Assembly: GCA_038373865.1 (NCBI GenBank)
Contig: JAXGGA010003381.1
Coordinates: 39,808 to 103,807, forward strand
Direction: 5' to 3'
Length of the DNA: 64,000 nt
Origin: Uloborus plumipes
Taxonomy: Eukaryota > Arthropoda > Arachnida > Araneae > Uloboridae
Shown here: positions 25,474 to 37,782 of the stretch, piece after piece
How the letters are laid out: each line of letters opens with the position of its first letter
Numbering within the stretch: position 1 is the stretch's first letter
Notes under the pieces: generated by a model
Told to the model about the DNA's origin: nothing
What the model saw: the letters and a program-made list of their open reading frames with translations, nothing else
Databases searched by the model: none
Made by a program: the position numbers and the translations under genes

Positions 25474-27031
25474 TCTATATATATAAAGATGATTGTGTTT
25501 GTTTATTTGTAACCGCTGGCCAGAAGCCCCCACAGCACCTACAGACCTGAAATTTGGCACAAAAATTCGAACGTATCGCCGTGTAATGCATCTCGAAGGC
25601 CAAATTTTAAATTTCGAATTAGTTATTTTTAAATTAATTAATTAGTCTCATTTTTGATGTATCCGCCATAATTAAGGGGAGGGGGGGAACCTTCCCCCAC
25701 CCCAAAACACTATACATTGCTGGAAAGGGGTTTTTTTTCGGAAAAAGAAAAGTTTTAGCACGTTTCTCTCCGTTAATTAGAACAGGAGACATTAATTAAT
25801 CAAATTTAGCCAATTTTCAAGGCTTAACTCCGTACGCAAAACTGAAACACTAGATCCATTTTTCCAGACATACTTCTCTTTTGTTCCAGAAGTTACAGTG
25901 CGGTTTCAATTTGATGGTCGAAAAACATCAACGATCAGTGGACATTGCGTACGGTTACATTTTACTGCCCAGACTTTTTCGAATAATGTGTGAAACAATA
26001 GTAAAGTTTTTCCCATTACGTTAATTCAAATATTTTTATGTTTTGTTTGTAAACAACGTGTTGTACGGTTGCAGTTGAATTACTTATTTTTGAATTAATT
26101 AATTAATCTCATTTTTGGTGTATTTCGCCTAATTCAGGGAGGGAAATTAACCCTGTACCCTAACATTATATATGGTTGGAAAAGTTTTTTTTTTGAAGAA
26201 AAGTTTTGTCATGTTCCTCACCGTTAATTAGAACAAGAGATATTAACTATTCAAATTTCTTCAATTTTCAAGGCGTAACTCTATACGAAAAACTGAAATA
26301 CTAGATCTATTATACGAAAAACTGAAGTACTAGACTAGACAAACTATTTTTTCGCCACTGAAGTTGCATTGTGGTTCGAATTTGACTGTTAAAAAATATC
26401 AACAATCAATGGATATTGCGTAGGATTACTTTTTAATGCCCAGACTTTAGCGAATTATGTTAAAAGCAGAAAAAAACGTTTCCCCATTACGTTAGGTAAT
26501 TCTAATATTTTTTTCCGTTTTGTTAATCAACAATTTGTTGTACGGTTGGAGCTGTTGTACGGTTGCAGTTGAATTACTTATTTTTAAATTAATTAATTAA
26601 TCTCATTTTTGGTGCATTTCGCCTAATTCAGGGAAGGAAATCCCCCCTATACCCTAACATTATATATTGTTGAAAAAGTTTTTTTTTTTTTTTGAAAAAG
26701 AAAAGTTTTGTCTTTCGTCATTTTTCAAAGCTTAACTCTATACGAAAAACTGAAATACTAGGTCCATTTATAGACAGTATAAGTGGATTATTAGACAGTA
26801 TGAGTAATAAAATGCATTAATATAGTATCATATGAAGTATTTTTTATTTATGCAGAAATATTTCATTTATTTTTTATTCAAGCATACAAATACGATGTCG
26901 CTAAAGTGGCCAATTACTATACCTCTTCAACTATAATAATTTTACTTTAGAGGGTTGGAGTGAATTTAAATATATTCAGTGGATTTCCTTCCCATTTAAA
27001 TGCACGGGCATCGCCGTGCGGTTACTGCTAT
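25474..27031 (+). mobile_element. Non-autonomous Helitron, about 1.56 kb
   Basis: The left end, TCTATATATATAAAGATG, starts with TC as Helitrons do and matches the usual arthropod Helitron start. The right end has a hairpin, GCACGG-GCATCG-CCGTGC at 27002-27019, followed about ten bases later by CTAT. The canonical end is CTRR, so the last base differs. Insertion between A and T is preserved and there is no target duplication, both as expected. There is no Rep/helicase gene inside. The interior holds partial tandem copies described separately. The phrase ACAGACCTGAAATTTGGCAC near the 5' end is shared with many arthropod Helitrons from memory; I could not check it. Confidence 0.7.
25616..26790 (+). 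repeat. Internal tandem repeat of the Helitron, about 2.4 units
   Basis: Three successive copies begin at about 25616, 26076 and 26570. Each opens with a TTATTTTTRAATTAATTAAT phrase, then CTCATTTTTGRTG, CTAATTCAGGGA, CCTAACATTATA, AAAAGTTTTGTC and CGTAACTC blocks. The units are about 460 and 495 bp, and the third is cut short. Divergence is moderate. Such internal amplification is known in Helitrons. Confidence 0.8.
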
Positions 27032-28647
27032 TTCATATATAACCATAACTTATTCCTCTGAAAGTCAAACGATTGTAGTAAAATCTCCATTTCTAGATTA
27101 TGGTGTTATTATCGATATTCACTTTCGTGGTTTTATAACGGACTTGGCATATCAGTGCAAAAATCTCTCCAACTTCGTCCTCTCTCCTCAAATTTCCAAA
27201 TAATCCTCTGGTTCATTATTCCGCCTTCTATCCAACTATTAAATAGTCTTCTGGCTCATTTTTGAGCTTTCCATTGTTAACTTCCCCATCTCTATTAAAA
27301 CCCTTCAGGCAATTTTCCAAAGTTAACACTGCAGCTGCATTCCTTTCTATTGTATTTGCACAGAAAAGATTAAATCTTGGCTATCTGCCTTTTAGGGCGT
27401 TAGCGTGAGTTTCCCTTCTTTCTGCTCTTGCTCTTTTGCTCTTGGGTGGAGTATTAGAAGTGGATGGTTTGTGTGAAGAATTATATCGCCAACTGTGCTT
27501 GTCAAAATAAAACTGATTGTTTGATTTGTTTCTTTCTTCTTAATACCTTGTAGAACTTTGAAAAATGTCTGCACGTTTGATTAATGAAAACTGCGCTCAA
27601 ATAGTTTTAATCCAAGTCAAGATTAATGACTCGTTTTGTTTCTAGATTATGGAGCGGTACTTGATCTTTTAGGGTGCTCTGATTGGACATATATCTTTGA
27701 AGAAAACCAGAGCGAACTGCTTTTAGTGTTTCAAACCATTTTAATTTAATAGTAATTATTTTTTATTGAAATTCTTTTGAAAGACAAGAAAGCCTTTGTC
27801 TACAGTTCATGAAATTTGACGTAAATATAAAACCTGTTGCGTAATATTCGAGTTTTTAATTTCTGAAATTTATTTAAAGCAGTGATTCTTAACCTCTGAT
27901 CTGCGAGAATTTATATGTGGTTCGTGAACAGCTAGACACAAGTATTGTGCATCCTTTTAATACTAGTATTTAAATTTGTTGAAGAAAAGTTTAAAATTCA
28001 TCCCTTTTCACAAAAAAAAAAAAAAAAATGTTGTAAAAATATTATTTTTGTCGCATGTAGTCTGTTAAGGTACAGGGCCCTCGACCTGCGGCCCACGAGT
28101 GTATTTAATTTTTTGTGTTGAAAAACGGTTTTTTTTTTTTAATCTAGAAGTTTCTTTTTAACTCAGAGGGGAAAGAAAGAGTAAAAGACCATTTGTCTGA
28201 TGGGGTTTTATATTACACACTCCAAATCATCTTTTACGTTAATGTTCTTGAAACAACTTTTACTCTAACTATATAGCACTGAGCTGCCCAGTACTTGTAT
28301 ACAAGTATATCATTAAAAGTTTCCGTAGATGCAAAACCAAAGATATGTGGTGCTGATTTGATTTACTTTAAAATCATAGTAATAAGTTTGGTTCTTTGTG
28401 TTCGCGGCATTGTATTTCCTCAGGCTTAATGCAGAAATAATAATATGTATGGAAAGTTGGCGTCATATTTTTTAAAAAATAATGTGAAGGTTTCTTTTAG
28501 AATATCTTTTTATTTTTACTCAAAATGAGGATCAGTTTCGTTCAAGTAATCTGGTTTAAAATAATAGTAAACTTTGATTTTCAGCAGTATGGAAAAGATA
28601 CTAAAAGATACTCATTTGACATACAATTTATCGGTAAGAATCTTTTA
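27032..28647. other. AT-rich non-coding DNA with hAT terminal remnants
   Basis: No gene is supported. At 27880 the sequence CAGTGATTCTTAACCT, and at 28073 CAGGGCCCTCGACCTGCGGC, both resemble the left ends of hAT elements of the Charlie type. Neither has a recognisable right end, so they are probably worn or nested fragments. A poly(A) run lies at 28012-28028. Confidence 0.45.
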
Positions 28648-28651
28648 TTAA

Positions 28652-29175
28652 CCCATTTATGCCCAGTAGCCTAAAAACGGGCCGCTTGTTAGTTACTGCA
28701 TACAAAAACCTGTAATGGGTATATCATTTAACTAAAACTGTTTCCCACAAGTTAAATAGTCCCTCTTGAGAAAACCAGTTGAAGCCACTATTTGGACATC
28801 AGAGTTTAATTATTGATAGCTATTTTCAGACAAATCTGTCAAGCAACGATCCAACAACGATACAGAAAGTATTTTTTTTTTTTTGCGAACTTATTTTTTA
28901 TAAAATTAAACTATTTTAAAATGATTTGCTTAAAATTGATCAGAGATGCCTTCCGTAATGTTACTTTGCAAAATTAAAGTCAAGTAAGGTCGTATTTTGC
29001 TCACATACGAGTTCTACAAAATACCCCATAAAACGTTAAATAACTTAATAAATGTGGCAACGGTGAACTATTGCCTGAAATGTATGTAAACCATTCCAAG
29101 TAAGAGTTTTAAGCAGATAAAAATTGAAAAAAATTGTTTAAAAAAAAGTTGTTAAAAAACTTGGACATAAATGGG
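28652..29175. mobile_element. piggyBac-type MITE, 524 bp, TTAA target
   Basis: The element starts CCCATTTATGCCCA and ends in the inverted form TGGACATAAATGGG. It is flanked by TTAA at 28648-28651 and 29176-29179. TTAA targets and CCC/GGG termini are the hallmark of piggyBac. A second copy is at 63091-63610, alignable along its length (for example ACGCTTGTTAGTTACTGCAT and ATGTAAACCATTCCAAGTAA). There is no coding frame. Confidence 0.9.
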
Positions 29176-29179
29176 TTAA

Positions 29180-30077
29180 GAAAGAACTATATCAAAGCGA
29201 ATCATTTAAAAATTTTATAAAATCAATTTTCATAAAATGCCAAGCATATATATAATTCCATAATTTAATTTTGAATATAATGAATACATTTTATTTTAAT
29301 ACCATGATATAATTTTTTATGCCAAGCATTTTATACCGTAATATAAAGTGAGCTTTTCATGAAATGTTGGTTAGTGCAATTATGTCAAAAATAACTCTAA
29401 ATTTAAATTTTTACCGTGTAGGGAGAAAATTTAAAAATATATAAAAAAGCAAAAATTGATGGAGTGAAAATGCCTAAAAATCTCAGTCCTTAATGCAATC
29501 CTTTTCTAGTTTCATTAAGTTTAGAGCAGAAATGTGTTCTTTTTAAATTTTACGAATTCCTTTTTACAATTTCTCTCTTCTTTTCTCACTTACCTAGAAA
29601 GAGAGAAAAATCATTATTAAAAATCTTAACGTTTGAATTGATGGTTGAAATGAATTTATTCATGAATGGACTTAGAAGCTGCAGAACTTTTTTACTCTCT
29701 TGAAGTATAAGATGAAATTCGTAATATTTTTCCCTTGGTCGGAATGTTCCTTTTATTTTTCCGCGACAAGTAACACCGCCATTGGAATTTTGTTACTGTC
29801 TTCAACGGAGCTTTACTATTTTATATATCATTGCTCAAATATGTTGAGCCTACGAGTGTTTTGCATTTAATTTTATTAATGTTGCAAATTTCTTTGGCAC
29901 AAATTTTACGCATTTTTTTTCTCTTGCCAAAATACTTTTTTTTAAAAATAGTTTAGAATAATTTATTTTACAAATTACTCTTTGGGAGAAAAATAGCAGA
30001 AAAAAAATCATAAAACTCTGTGTGACTGTGTTTTTTGTTTCATTTATTTATTTTAATTCTTGCCATTTTGCTTGTAG
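29180..30077. other. AT-rich non-coding DNA ending in a polypyrimidine tract
   Basis: No gene is recognised. The last 50 bases are T- and C-rich and end in TTTTGCTTGTAG, an excellent splice acceptor for the candidate exon that follows. Confidence 0.5.
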
Positions 30078-30133
30078 GATGACAAGTTGCGGGTTACATT
30101 GGAGAAATCTGAATTTCTGAGGAGGAAAAAAAG
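30078..30133 (+). CDS. Candidate internal exon (56 bp), unknown protein
   Basis: A long T-rich tract ends in CTTGTAG at 30077, and AAAAAG is followed by GTAAGAA at 30134, so both splice sites are close to consensus. Of the three frames only one is open; it reads DDKLRVTLEKSEFLRRKK and leaves two bases for the next exon. The peptide is charged and protein-like, and the exon is clearly less AT-rich than its surroundings. It would imply that much of this window is intron of a plus-strand gene. I do not recognise the protein, and a chance match of splice sites cannot be excluded. Confidence 0.45.
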
Positions 30134-31134
30134 GTAAGAAATATTGTGATTTTCTGCTGAATACGAGTAGAAATATTTTAGAAACTATGTTTTACAATGC
30201 GTCTGTGGACCAAGGAGAAACATGTACTCACTAGTCATAAATGACGTCAAATGACACAGTGCAATTTGTGTTAAGTTAAATAGTGACGCTGTTTCTAACT
30301 CAGTGGCGAATTTACCGTGCTGCAAATATCGAAATTGCGAGTAGCCCCCATGACAAAAGAGCCCCTAAAAATTTTTTCGAAAATCCCACGAAAAATACTT
30401 AACTTTGTTTTGTTCATCTCTAATAGGACCCCATCATGCATTGCGACTTACCTCGAACCTGTTAATCAGCCTCTTACGGTAAAAAAGAGGGTTGGCTTAA
30501 ACATTTTTTAAAGTTTATGCTCATTTTACCATGAAGGCCACATCTCAACAATTTGAAAAAAAATGATACTTTTCATACGTCTCTTGTGTAAAAAGTTTTC
30601 CAATACAAAATACAGTTTCGTGTTCTTCCCATGACTGTACATCAACCGACTGCGTAACACACCAGTAGTGGGCAGAATATTTATAAATCCTATGAAAGCG
30701 GCTTCAATTTTTCTCTCTAAAAACATAGTTGTGTCGCAGAATTGTCTCTCTGCCATACATCCTAAAGTCAGTTTTTACATAAATGTTCACCTTGGGATTT
30801 GGTCAAGATAAATGCATTGTGAGCCTCTATACGTTCCATGGTCTGTTAGATTAGTTTTTTTTTTTTTTTTTCAAGTTGATATCTCTAGATCCTTAATTTT
30901 CTTTGAATAAAATGTAAGCTGAAAATGTTTTCCTCATGCTTTACTTTATTACTTTAAGCTAAGAATTTCCCAAAAGTAGTCACTCTAGTGCGAGATAGTA
31001 GAAATGTGTAGAATCCAGAAAGTGGACAACACTGAAGTTAGACTCATTTTTTCAGATTGTCACAATACTTAATTAAACCTAAACCTAAGGGGCTATTTTC
31101 ACAAATTGCAAAATTGGTATTTAAAAAATAATAA
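30134..31134. other. AT-rich DNA with a hAT-like end
   Basis: At 30301 the sequence CAGTGGCGAATTTACCG resembles a hAT left end and is followed by a Pro-rich, GC-richer stretch to about 30500, as in other worn hAT MITEs here. I found no matching right end. The remainder has no feature. Confidence 0.4.
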
Positions 31135-31136
31135 TA

Positions 31137-31298
31137 CAGTGACTCGCCGCTTTCTGAATCACAAACTGTGTTCTAAACAGTTTTGATTCATCAAAGCGGG
31201 TAATTCAATAAAGCTGGATATTGTTCTGTTTTTCGTGATTTGATTCATTAAAGCGGTTGATTCCATTATCCACTGATTCATTTAACCGCCGTCCGCTG
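31137..31298. mobile_element. Pogo-type MITE, 162 bp
   Basis: The left end CAGTGACTCGCCGCTTTCTG and the inverted right end (reading CAGCGGACGGCGGTTAAATG) enclose 162 bp flanked by TA on both sides (31135-31136, 31299-31300). It is the same family as 16626 and 24844, in the opposite orientation. It is non-coding. Confidence 0.75.
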
Positions 31299-31300
31299 TA

Positions 31301-32237
31301 AATAACTACTAAGCTGTGAAAGCTCCTATTACTGTGTAATTTGAAACAAACGTTAAATGCCCGTATTTTGTTACTACTTTTAGTTCCTCCATACTGAGAA
31401 ATAAAAAGTACTCTAAAGAGACACATGAAATGCGTCAAATTTTCTGAAATAATATTGTTCAACTCCGTTGTTGAAACTTTGTTTTACATTTTCAGTTTTC
31501 TTACGTTGAAAACTTTTCTTTTTTTTCTTCTGCTACAAAATCTAGTAATATCTAATTCTATTAATTTTATTATTTTAAATTACTATCCCGACAAAAACAG
31601 ATGAACTTTTTTCTGTATGAAATTTATTAAGAAGTCTTTTGAATTGCCTTTCAAAAATTTCATTACCTCGCTGCTTGCGAGATCTTTTCAAATTATAGAT
31701 GCTTGTTATATGATTACGCTTGAAATATTTTCTGGCGTAATATTTTTTTATCTTCTGGAAAGTTTGTAGTTGCACTTTTTCTCTCCAATTACTTGCTCTT
31801 TGCGCAGCTGAAATAAGCTCCAAAATATTGACTTTCTCCGCTCTCGCTGACAAAAATGTGAATAAAATTTGATTATCCCTTTTACTAACAATGCTTTTAA
31901 ATTTAATTGATGTTAGCTGTTGGAATTTTTATGAAAATAAGTTTTTAAAGTTCTTAACTTCATTTAGTACTTAGACGATGTTCAGGCTCCAGAAGTTTTC
32001 TTCATCCCGCCGTTAAAAAACAACGCTACACATTGTGTTGCTAAATCCTATTTAAGTGTGTTTTTTCGCGAGAAAAACGCGGTTGAAAATTTTAAGTTTA
32101 TATTCTTCTCTTAAGTGCTGTTTTTCTGACATTTTTGGTTACAGCCGGAAACCGCTCTTTGTTTTTTAATAAAAATCTAGAACACATATTGTTTTTTTCT
32201 ACGTAATTTCAAGTATCCTTTCTAGAAATTTTTATTA
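31301..32237. other. AT-rich non-coding DNA
   Basis: Nothing is supported. The 92-codon minus-strand frame at 31575-31853 has no motif. Confidence 0.5.
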
Positions 32238-32239
32238 TA

Positions 32240-33403
32240 AGTGAACTATCACTTATACGCCGCCTCATTTATGCTCATTTTTCACTTATACGACAATTTT
32301 AAATGGTCCCAGCACATTCCGTAGCAAAATAATGATATTATCATTCATTTATGCGCCGTTGTAAAGATAAATATTCCACTTATGCGCCGAATTTTCCGTA
32401 AAATGTGAAAAATTTGATTTATTTTCTTTAAAAAACAAGCATTTTTCTTCACTTTCCTCTTTGATCTTTCGTCTCTAATGCTCACGGGAGGAATTTTTTC
32501 ACATTAACTAGAGTTCGGAAAGGGACAATTATCCATTATGCATCGTTTTAAAGGGGACAGTTTTTAGTTAAGTATGCCACAATTTTTGTTTTCTCTTTAT
32601 CATTGTAGTTACGTACAGTAATTGCCAAACGGCAGTAATATGTCCCTTTTCTAAAGAAACATTCTTATTCATTCTCTCATTAGAAACTATGTTATGTTTT
32701 AGTCCTTTAAATAGGCTTGTTCAATTATACGTCTCTCCAGGGGTGCCCATCCCCCCCCCCCAAGCTCAATGGCGCAAATTCCCCCCCCCCCCCCAAAAAA
32801 AAAAAAATTCTCAACCCTTTTGTGCTATTTATTTTTTTTATTTTACCTCTTTTTTATTTTATTTATTTTTTAAATGATACTTATTTATTTTTAAAATATT
32901 ATTTATTTATTTATTTTAAATATTATTTATTTATTTATTTTAAATATTATTTATTTATTTATTTTAAATATTATTTATTTATTTTTTTTAAATTGTAAGA
33001 TTAACTACTATTTTTTTTATACACTATTAATTTTTTAGAAGTACTAATTATGCGCAAAATAGAATAGCTTTTTTCCTCTTCCAGATATTCCAAGCACACA
33101 AACAAACACAAAATAAATAAATAAATAAAATAATAATAAAGAAATAAAAGAAATAATTTAAATAAAAAAATAAATTCATGAATAATTTTTATTTAAAAAA
33201 ATCAGAAAATAATTTAAATTTAAAAAATGAATTTATTCAAAAATTTAAATAAATTAGTTTTAAAAAATCCCCCCACCAAAAATTTTGATGGCGCAACTTG
33301 CGCCATAATCCCCCCCCCCCCCTGTGGGCACCCCTGCGTCTCTCTCACTTATGTGCCTTTTTCTATTGGTCTCTTGGGCCGGCGTATAAGTGAGAGTTCA
33401 CTG
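32240..33403. mobile_element. Pogo-type element interrupted by a hAT MITE
   Basis: The left end reads AAGTGAACTATCACTTATAC. The right end is the inverted CAGTGAACTCTCACTTATAC, followed by GCCGGC. TA flanks both sides (32238-32239, 33404-33405). Inside the left part, further phrases with ACTTATACG, TTTATGCGCCG and CTTATGCGCCG echo the terminal sequence. Subtracting the nested hAT element leaves about 557 bp. The ends resemble Tigger-like non-autonomous elements; no transposase frame is visible. Confidence 0.75.
32738..33336. mobile_element. hAT-type MITE, 599 bp, nested, 8-bp duplication
   Basis: Left end CAGGGGTGCCCATCCCCC and inverted right end (reading CAGGGGTGCCCACAGGGG) are flanked by a perfect 8-bp duplication, CGTCTCTC (32730-32737 and 33337-33344). 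Poly(C) tracts and ATGGCGCAA phrases occur near both ends. The centre is a low-complexity A/T region with a ~24-bp repeat (AAATATTATTTATTTATTT, four copies at about 32895-32990). Confidence 0.92.
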
Positions 33404-33405
33404 TA

Positions 33406-34131
33406 CTACACCTGTCAGCCATATTTGGCTACAGTTTGCTACTAATCTGAATTCGTAAATACCATTAAGTTTAGATGAGACACAAATAGGTACTGTAAGA
33501 TGAGTTATGATTTGTGTATCATTATAATTATATTAATTCATTTTTTTAAATCAATTGTGGTTGAGATACACTAAAATGTTTGTATTATTAATACAAACAA
33601 TGAATTTGAATTAAAGTCATGATAATATACTCAAACAAATTAACACATTGTGATTAATTTTTAATGATTGTATTTTAGTTTTTAGTCTTTTATTATGGGT
33701 ACATGTAAATGTAAATTGGTGAACCCTGTTGCGTCACTGAAAAGATGGCGGAGAGGCTATCCGCCCCGGGTGTCAGCTTTCTGTGGGTAACACCCAGATT
33801 TGCTTTAAGAGTTTATGAAAAATATAGACCATAAACGCTCCAATTCAGAAAAGTATTCTTAATATATAAAAATTATATTTAATTTATAAAATTTTATATT
33901 TTTAGCATAAAAAATAAGCTCATCAGCAACGCGTTCATGATTAATTTTTGTCTTTTAATGTATATTAGCTAACTGAAAATTTCTTTCACGCCATAAACAA
34001 AAACGATAATTTCTGAAAAAAAAAATGTTATGTCATGTTTATATTACTGTTTTGTTTCTTTTTAAAATGAGGGGGGGTAAGTGCAGGGGGCAAAAAATAC
34101 TGACATGTTTGACACTTCTGGTACGCCACTG
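33406..34131. mobile_element. Worn hAT-type element, right end at 34131
   Basis: The sequence up to 34131 ends in CTTCTGGTACGCCACTG, the inverted form of the CAGTGGCGTACC hAT end, preceded by a G-rich stretch (GAGGGGGGGTAAGTG). A GC-rich patch near 33720-33800 (ATGGCGGAGAGGCTATCCGC) probably belongs to the same or another relic. I could not place the left end or a target duplication. Confidence 0.4.
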
Positions 34132-37100
34132 ATGAAGGAGAACCTTTATGAAGCATGTATTTTAAATTGTGTCTATGCACTTCAGACTAATTTCTTTACT
34201 CCCCCCCTCCCCAAAAAATAGACGAACGACTTTACTAGAAATTTTTCTAAATTGCAGTTTCGAATGAAGGCACACTTATTAGTTGCCACTCCTTTTTCCT
34301 CTGGGCACCATTTTTATTATAAACCAAAAAAAAAAGGTAACGAAACAGTAAGTTAGCTTTTAAACTGCTACAAATTCATGAAAAATATCAGCAAAAATAA
34401 AGAGAAACACTAATTAATAGCATTAATTTTAATTCATCGCGCGGTGGAGTGGACAGTGACGACCGGGTAATGAATGATATTGATACTAATAGTTGTAGTG
34501 GCCACTTTTTCGTTTAGTTGCTACATGGCCGCTAATCTTAATTTTTAGAGTGAACTATTTTCCTATTGGATATAAACATTTCTTTTTCAATGAAAGGCAT
34601 ACTGAAAATTCTCTTAACTGTAAAGAATTTACCATTTTCTCTCTCGTTTTTCTTTGACTTTAAAGTTGTAGGAGTTACTCAAAGTTACCGTGGCTCTAAA
34701 AAGCTGGTTTCTTGTCTGCCATATTTTAAAATGCTCACAAAACGAACATGCTTCGTAAACCCGGATTACATCTTTCTCCTACAATTTAAATCACCAACCA
34801 GGTTCAAAACTTTGCTTTATTAACGATAACATAGCTCTAAACAATTCTGAATCTAATTTTATATTCCGAGAACTAAAGCGCTGTTTATGATCATCCTTCT
34901 CTTATTAATAAGGTTTCCTAATAATTCCCTACGGTCAGGCTGTATTTGGATCTCACCCAGTTCTAACACAACCCACGGATTATAAATTTCGAGGCTCTGT
35001 GTGAGCAGCAACCGAAGAACTAAGCATTACACTAATACTAGCGCGGGTTAGAGTGATAGTGGTGCATGTCAAAAAGTATACAAAATTTGATTTAATGATG
35101 CGTTAGGGCTACTCTTAAATTCGTCCATGCAGCGTACCTATATTGTTTACTTAGTTCATTTGCACGGATGTGTCATTTTTACGCATTTATTCACACTTTA
35201 TTCCTACATCTTCAAACTTTGGCTTTTAGTTGTATCATATTCGAATAAGGAACTATTGTGCATCATGATATGAAATAATAAGTTTCTATAAAGTTTTCTT
35301 GTATTAAAAATAATGATTTGTTCATGTTACGGATGTGACTTTATGGTCACACACTTATGGTCGTATTATGTACAAATGGTTAGATTTAAAAACATTTGTT
35401 TGTTTGAAAGTTTATACTTTAAATCATGATGCATAATGGTCGCTTAGAATATATCACAATTAAAATCCAAATTTTAAGATTATGAGAATGAAAAGCACAC
35501 TTTTGCGAAACAGTTCGTTTGAGCATGTTCCAGAATTACTATAATAAGTTAGCCCCAAGAAATGTATCAATCTTATCTACTACCCCTGAACTGCTATTCA
35601 GGTATGAATGATATTGGTGTAACTCAGTTTCTACAATCGCAAAATGAACGTAGTCAGAATTGTCTAAATGTTTAGTTGTCTGTTGTCTCGCAACAGTCCT
35701 CGCATGTTTTTGACTTCCTTTTAATGAGTGAACTCATTACGTATGTAGAACGACAATGGTTTAAGTTTTTTGAGGTTACTTTTAAGAAAATCGAGTAACT
35801 TTTGATAAGAGTTCATTTATATTACTGCAAAATCTCGTTACATCGCTCTTTGTTACATGGCTTATCGCGCTTTTCCTTTATCGCCCGAGAAAATATGCTT
35901 TGAAAAGAAAAAAATAAGTTTCATATTTGACACCGCAGAAAAAAGTTATGTTTCTCAGAAAAAGAAAATATGTTTTTTAAATAAATAATTGAACTGGTTC
36001 GTTTTCCATGTATCTAAATTCGTTGCAGTTAAAAAGCTGCAACTTTTAATTCATATTCCAAGATAAAATAATAGAAATATTTTAATCTAATTTTCTTTTG
36101 TTTTTATTACGGAAGTCGTCTTAGTATGACAATAAACTAATCTTCATGTGCATGCACACATTATTAGTTTGTACTTGATTGAATCATTATTAATTAGTAC
36201 GTTAGTTGACCTCGGTTTTTTATAGTTTTTAGATATATGCCGCTTTTTTGTTGTCTCACGACAAGCACGATGCACGAAGAGTAACTAATAATAATCATTC
36301 TCTTCAAGTAAAAACTTATAGTCATGATTTTTTTTTTGTTTGTACTTATTTTTACTAAACCTTCATTTACCTGAAATTTAGCTAAAATTACTCACACCAC
36401 TCTTATTCTAACCGCGACACTCAACAAATCGTTCGCTGTGTGTCGGAATGAATTTGTTGGGGGTTAGTGGGCGCAAAATTCGATGTTAGAATTCACGTTG
36501 ACAGGTGATATGCATTGGTTGCTATTGTGAAGTTGGTCATTAGGATTTGAACGATGGACTCCGAATGGTTTTAAATTAGTGAACTGATTCATTATCGATT
36601 AATAAGCAGGTGTTTGTTAAACACTTGGATCCACCGATGAATGTGTAATATTCGAGTTTCATTTTCAAAGCACCATGTAATGGTTTCATAATTATTTGAT
36701 TGCATGTTCCAGAAATGGGAATTTGACTGTGTTTTGATGTTGAAATTAGGCTGATACGTATTGGTATAAATGAAGCCTTGTATTTGGTTTTTATACACTT
36801 ATCAGCGGTCAATATGTCCCCCATCAAATGTCGATGCATCCATCTTCTTTTTGAAATCTCTAGTAGTAAATATTTATTCAAACTGGTGTAAAGGTGGAAC
36901 AAGTGAAATGTTCAGGTTTCATGCCCGGGAAGAAGTTCTAAAATTACTTTTATTCTTATAATAGTACGATGAAAAATGCACAATAACGCAGTTAGTTGTG
37001 ATTATGGTGGTCTCTTCAACTTGAAAAACTGTTTTAGTCTGAATTTTCAAGTTCGTGAAATTGGCTAAGATATTTATTATAACGTTATTAACATTCAAAA

Positions 37101-37782
37101 ACTTTTGACGTACTACGTTTCACTTTGTACAATTACCTCCTACAATACGAAGAAGATAAAAATTGAATTTGAATGTTCAAGTTAAATAATTTAAACGGAC
37201 CGTTAATGGGCTAACACTCATATAAAGGTTGATTAATTTGGTGGAGGACTAAATTGAAAAACAAAAGAAATCCAAATCTTTTTTTTTACCAAAATTTAAT
37301 TTTAGACTGAAAATTGTCTAAAATTAAGCAAATTATGCAAGTACTAATTATACTTACTAATATGTTTATATTTAAATATTGGAAATGTAGCATTTATTAA
37401 ACCAGCAATCCAGGTAGGCAAATAAATGAATGCAATAGTTCTACTGATACACACATACACGACAGTTGGTAAATGAATTAATTATCGAATATTTGTCACT
37501 TGATACATTGACCTTCAATTAGAAAAATGCTGAATAAATTGTGATGCAAGGTGCGCGGAAAAAGTTGTCGCTTAAAAAAAGAAATTCAAAATAAATAATA
37601 ATAATTAAATAAAAAGGTAATAATGATGTAAATGAATGTTTTGTCATATCGAGTTAGATGTTGAGTAACATTTTTTAATAGTAATCTTGGTAATGAATAT
37701 TTAAAACATGTTGCCATGATTATAGTAACAGTTAAGATGAAAATTACGCTGAATTCAGGCTCAAGTGTCGTTCTCTTAGATT
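34132..37782. other. AT-rich non-coding DNA
   Basis: No gene is supported. The longest frame, 108 codons on the minus strand at 36576-36902, lacks any motif. Near 35830 the sequence AATCTCGTTACATCGCTC resembles a Tigger-type end without a partner. A tandem of AG dinucleotides lies nearby at 38303-38314, inside the next element. Confidence 0.45.

Noticed and set aside
35828..35900. Tigger-like terminal sequence
   Set aside because: Only one end can be seen and the similarity is short.
36576..36902. 108-codon minus-strand frame with a second open frame beside it
   Set aside because: No domain or motif, no family recognised, and two overlapping frames are open at once, which suggests few stops by chance.
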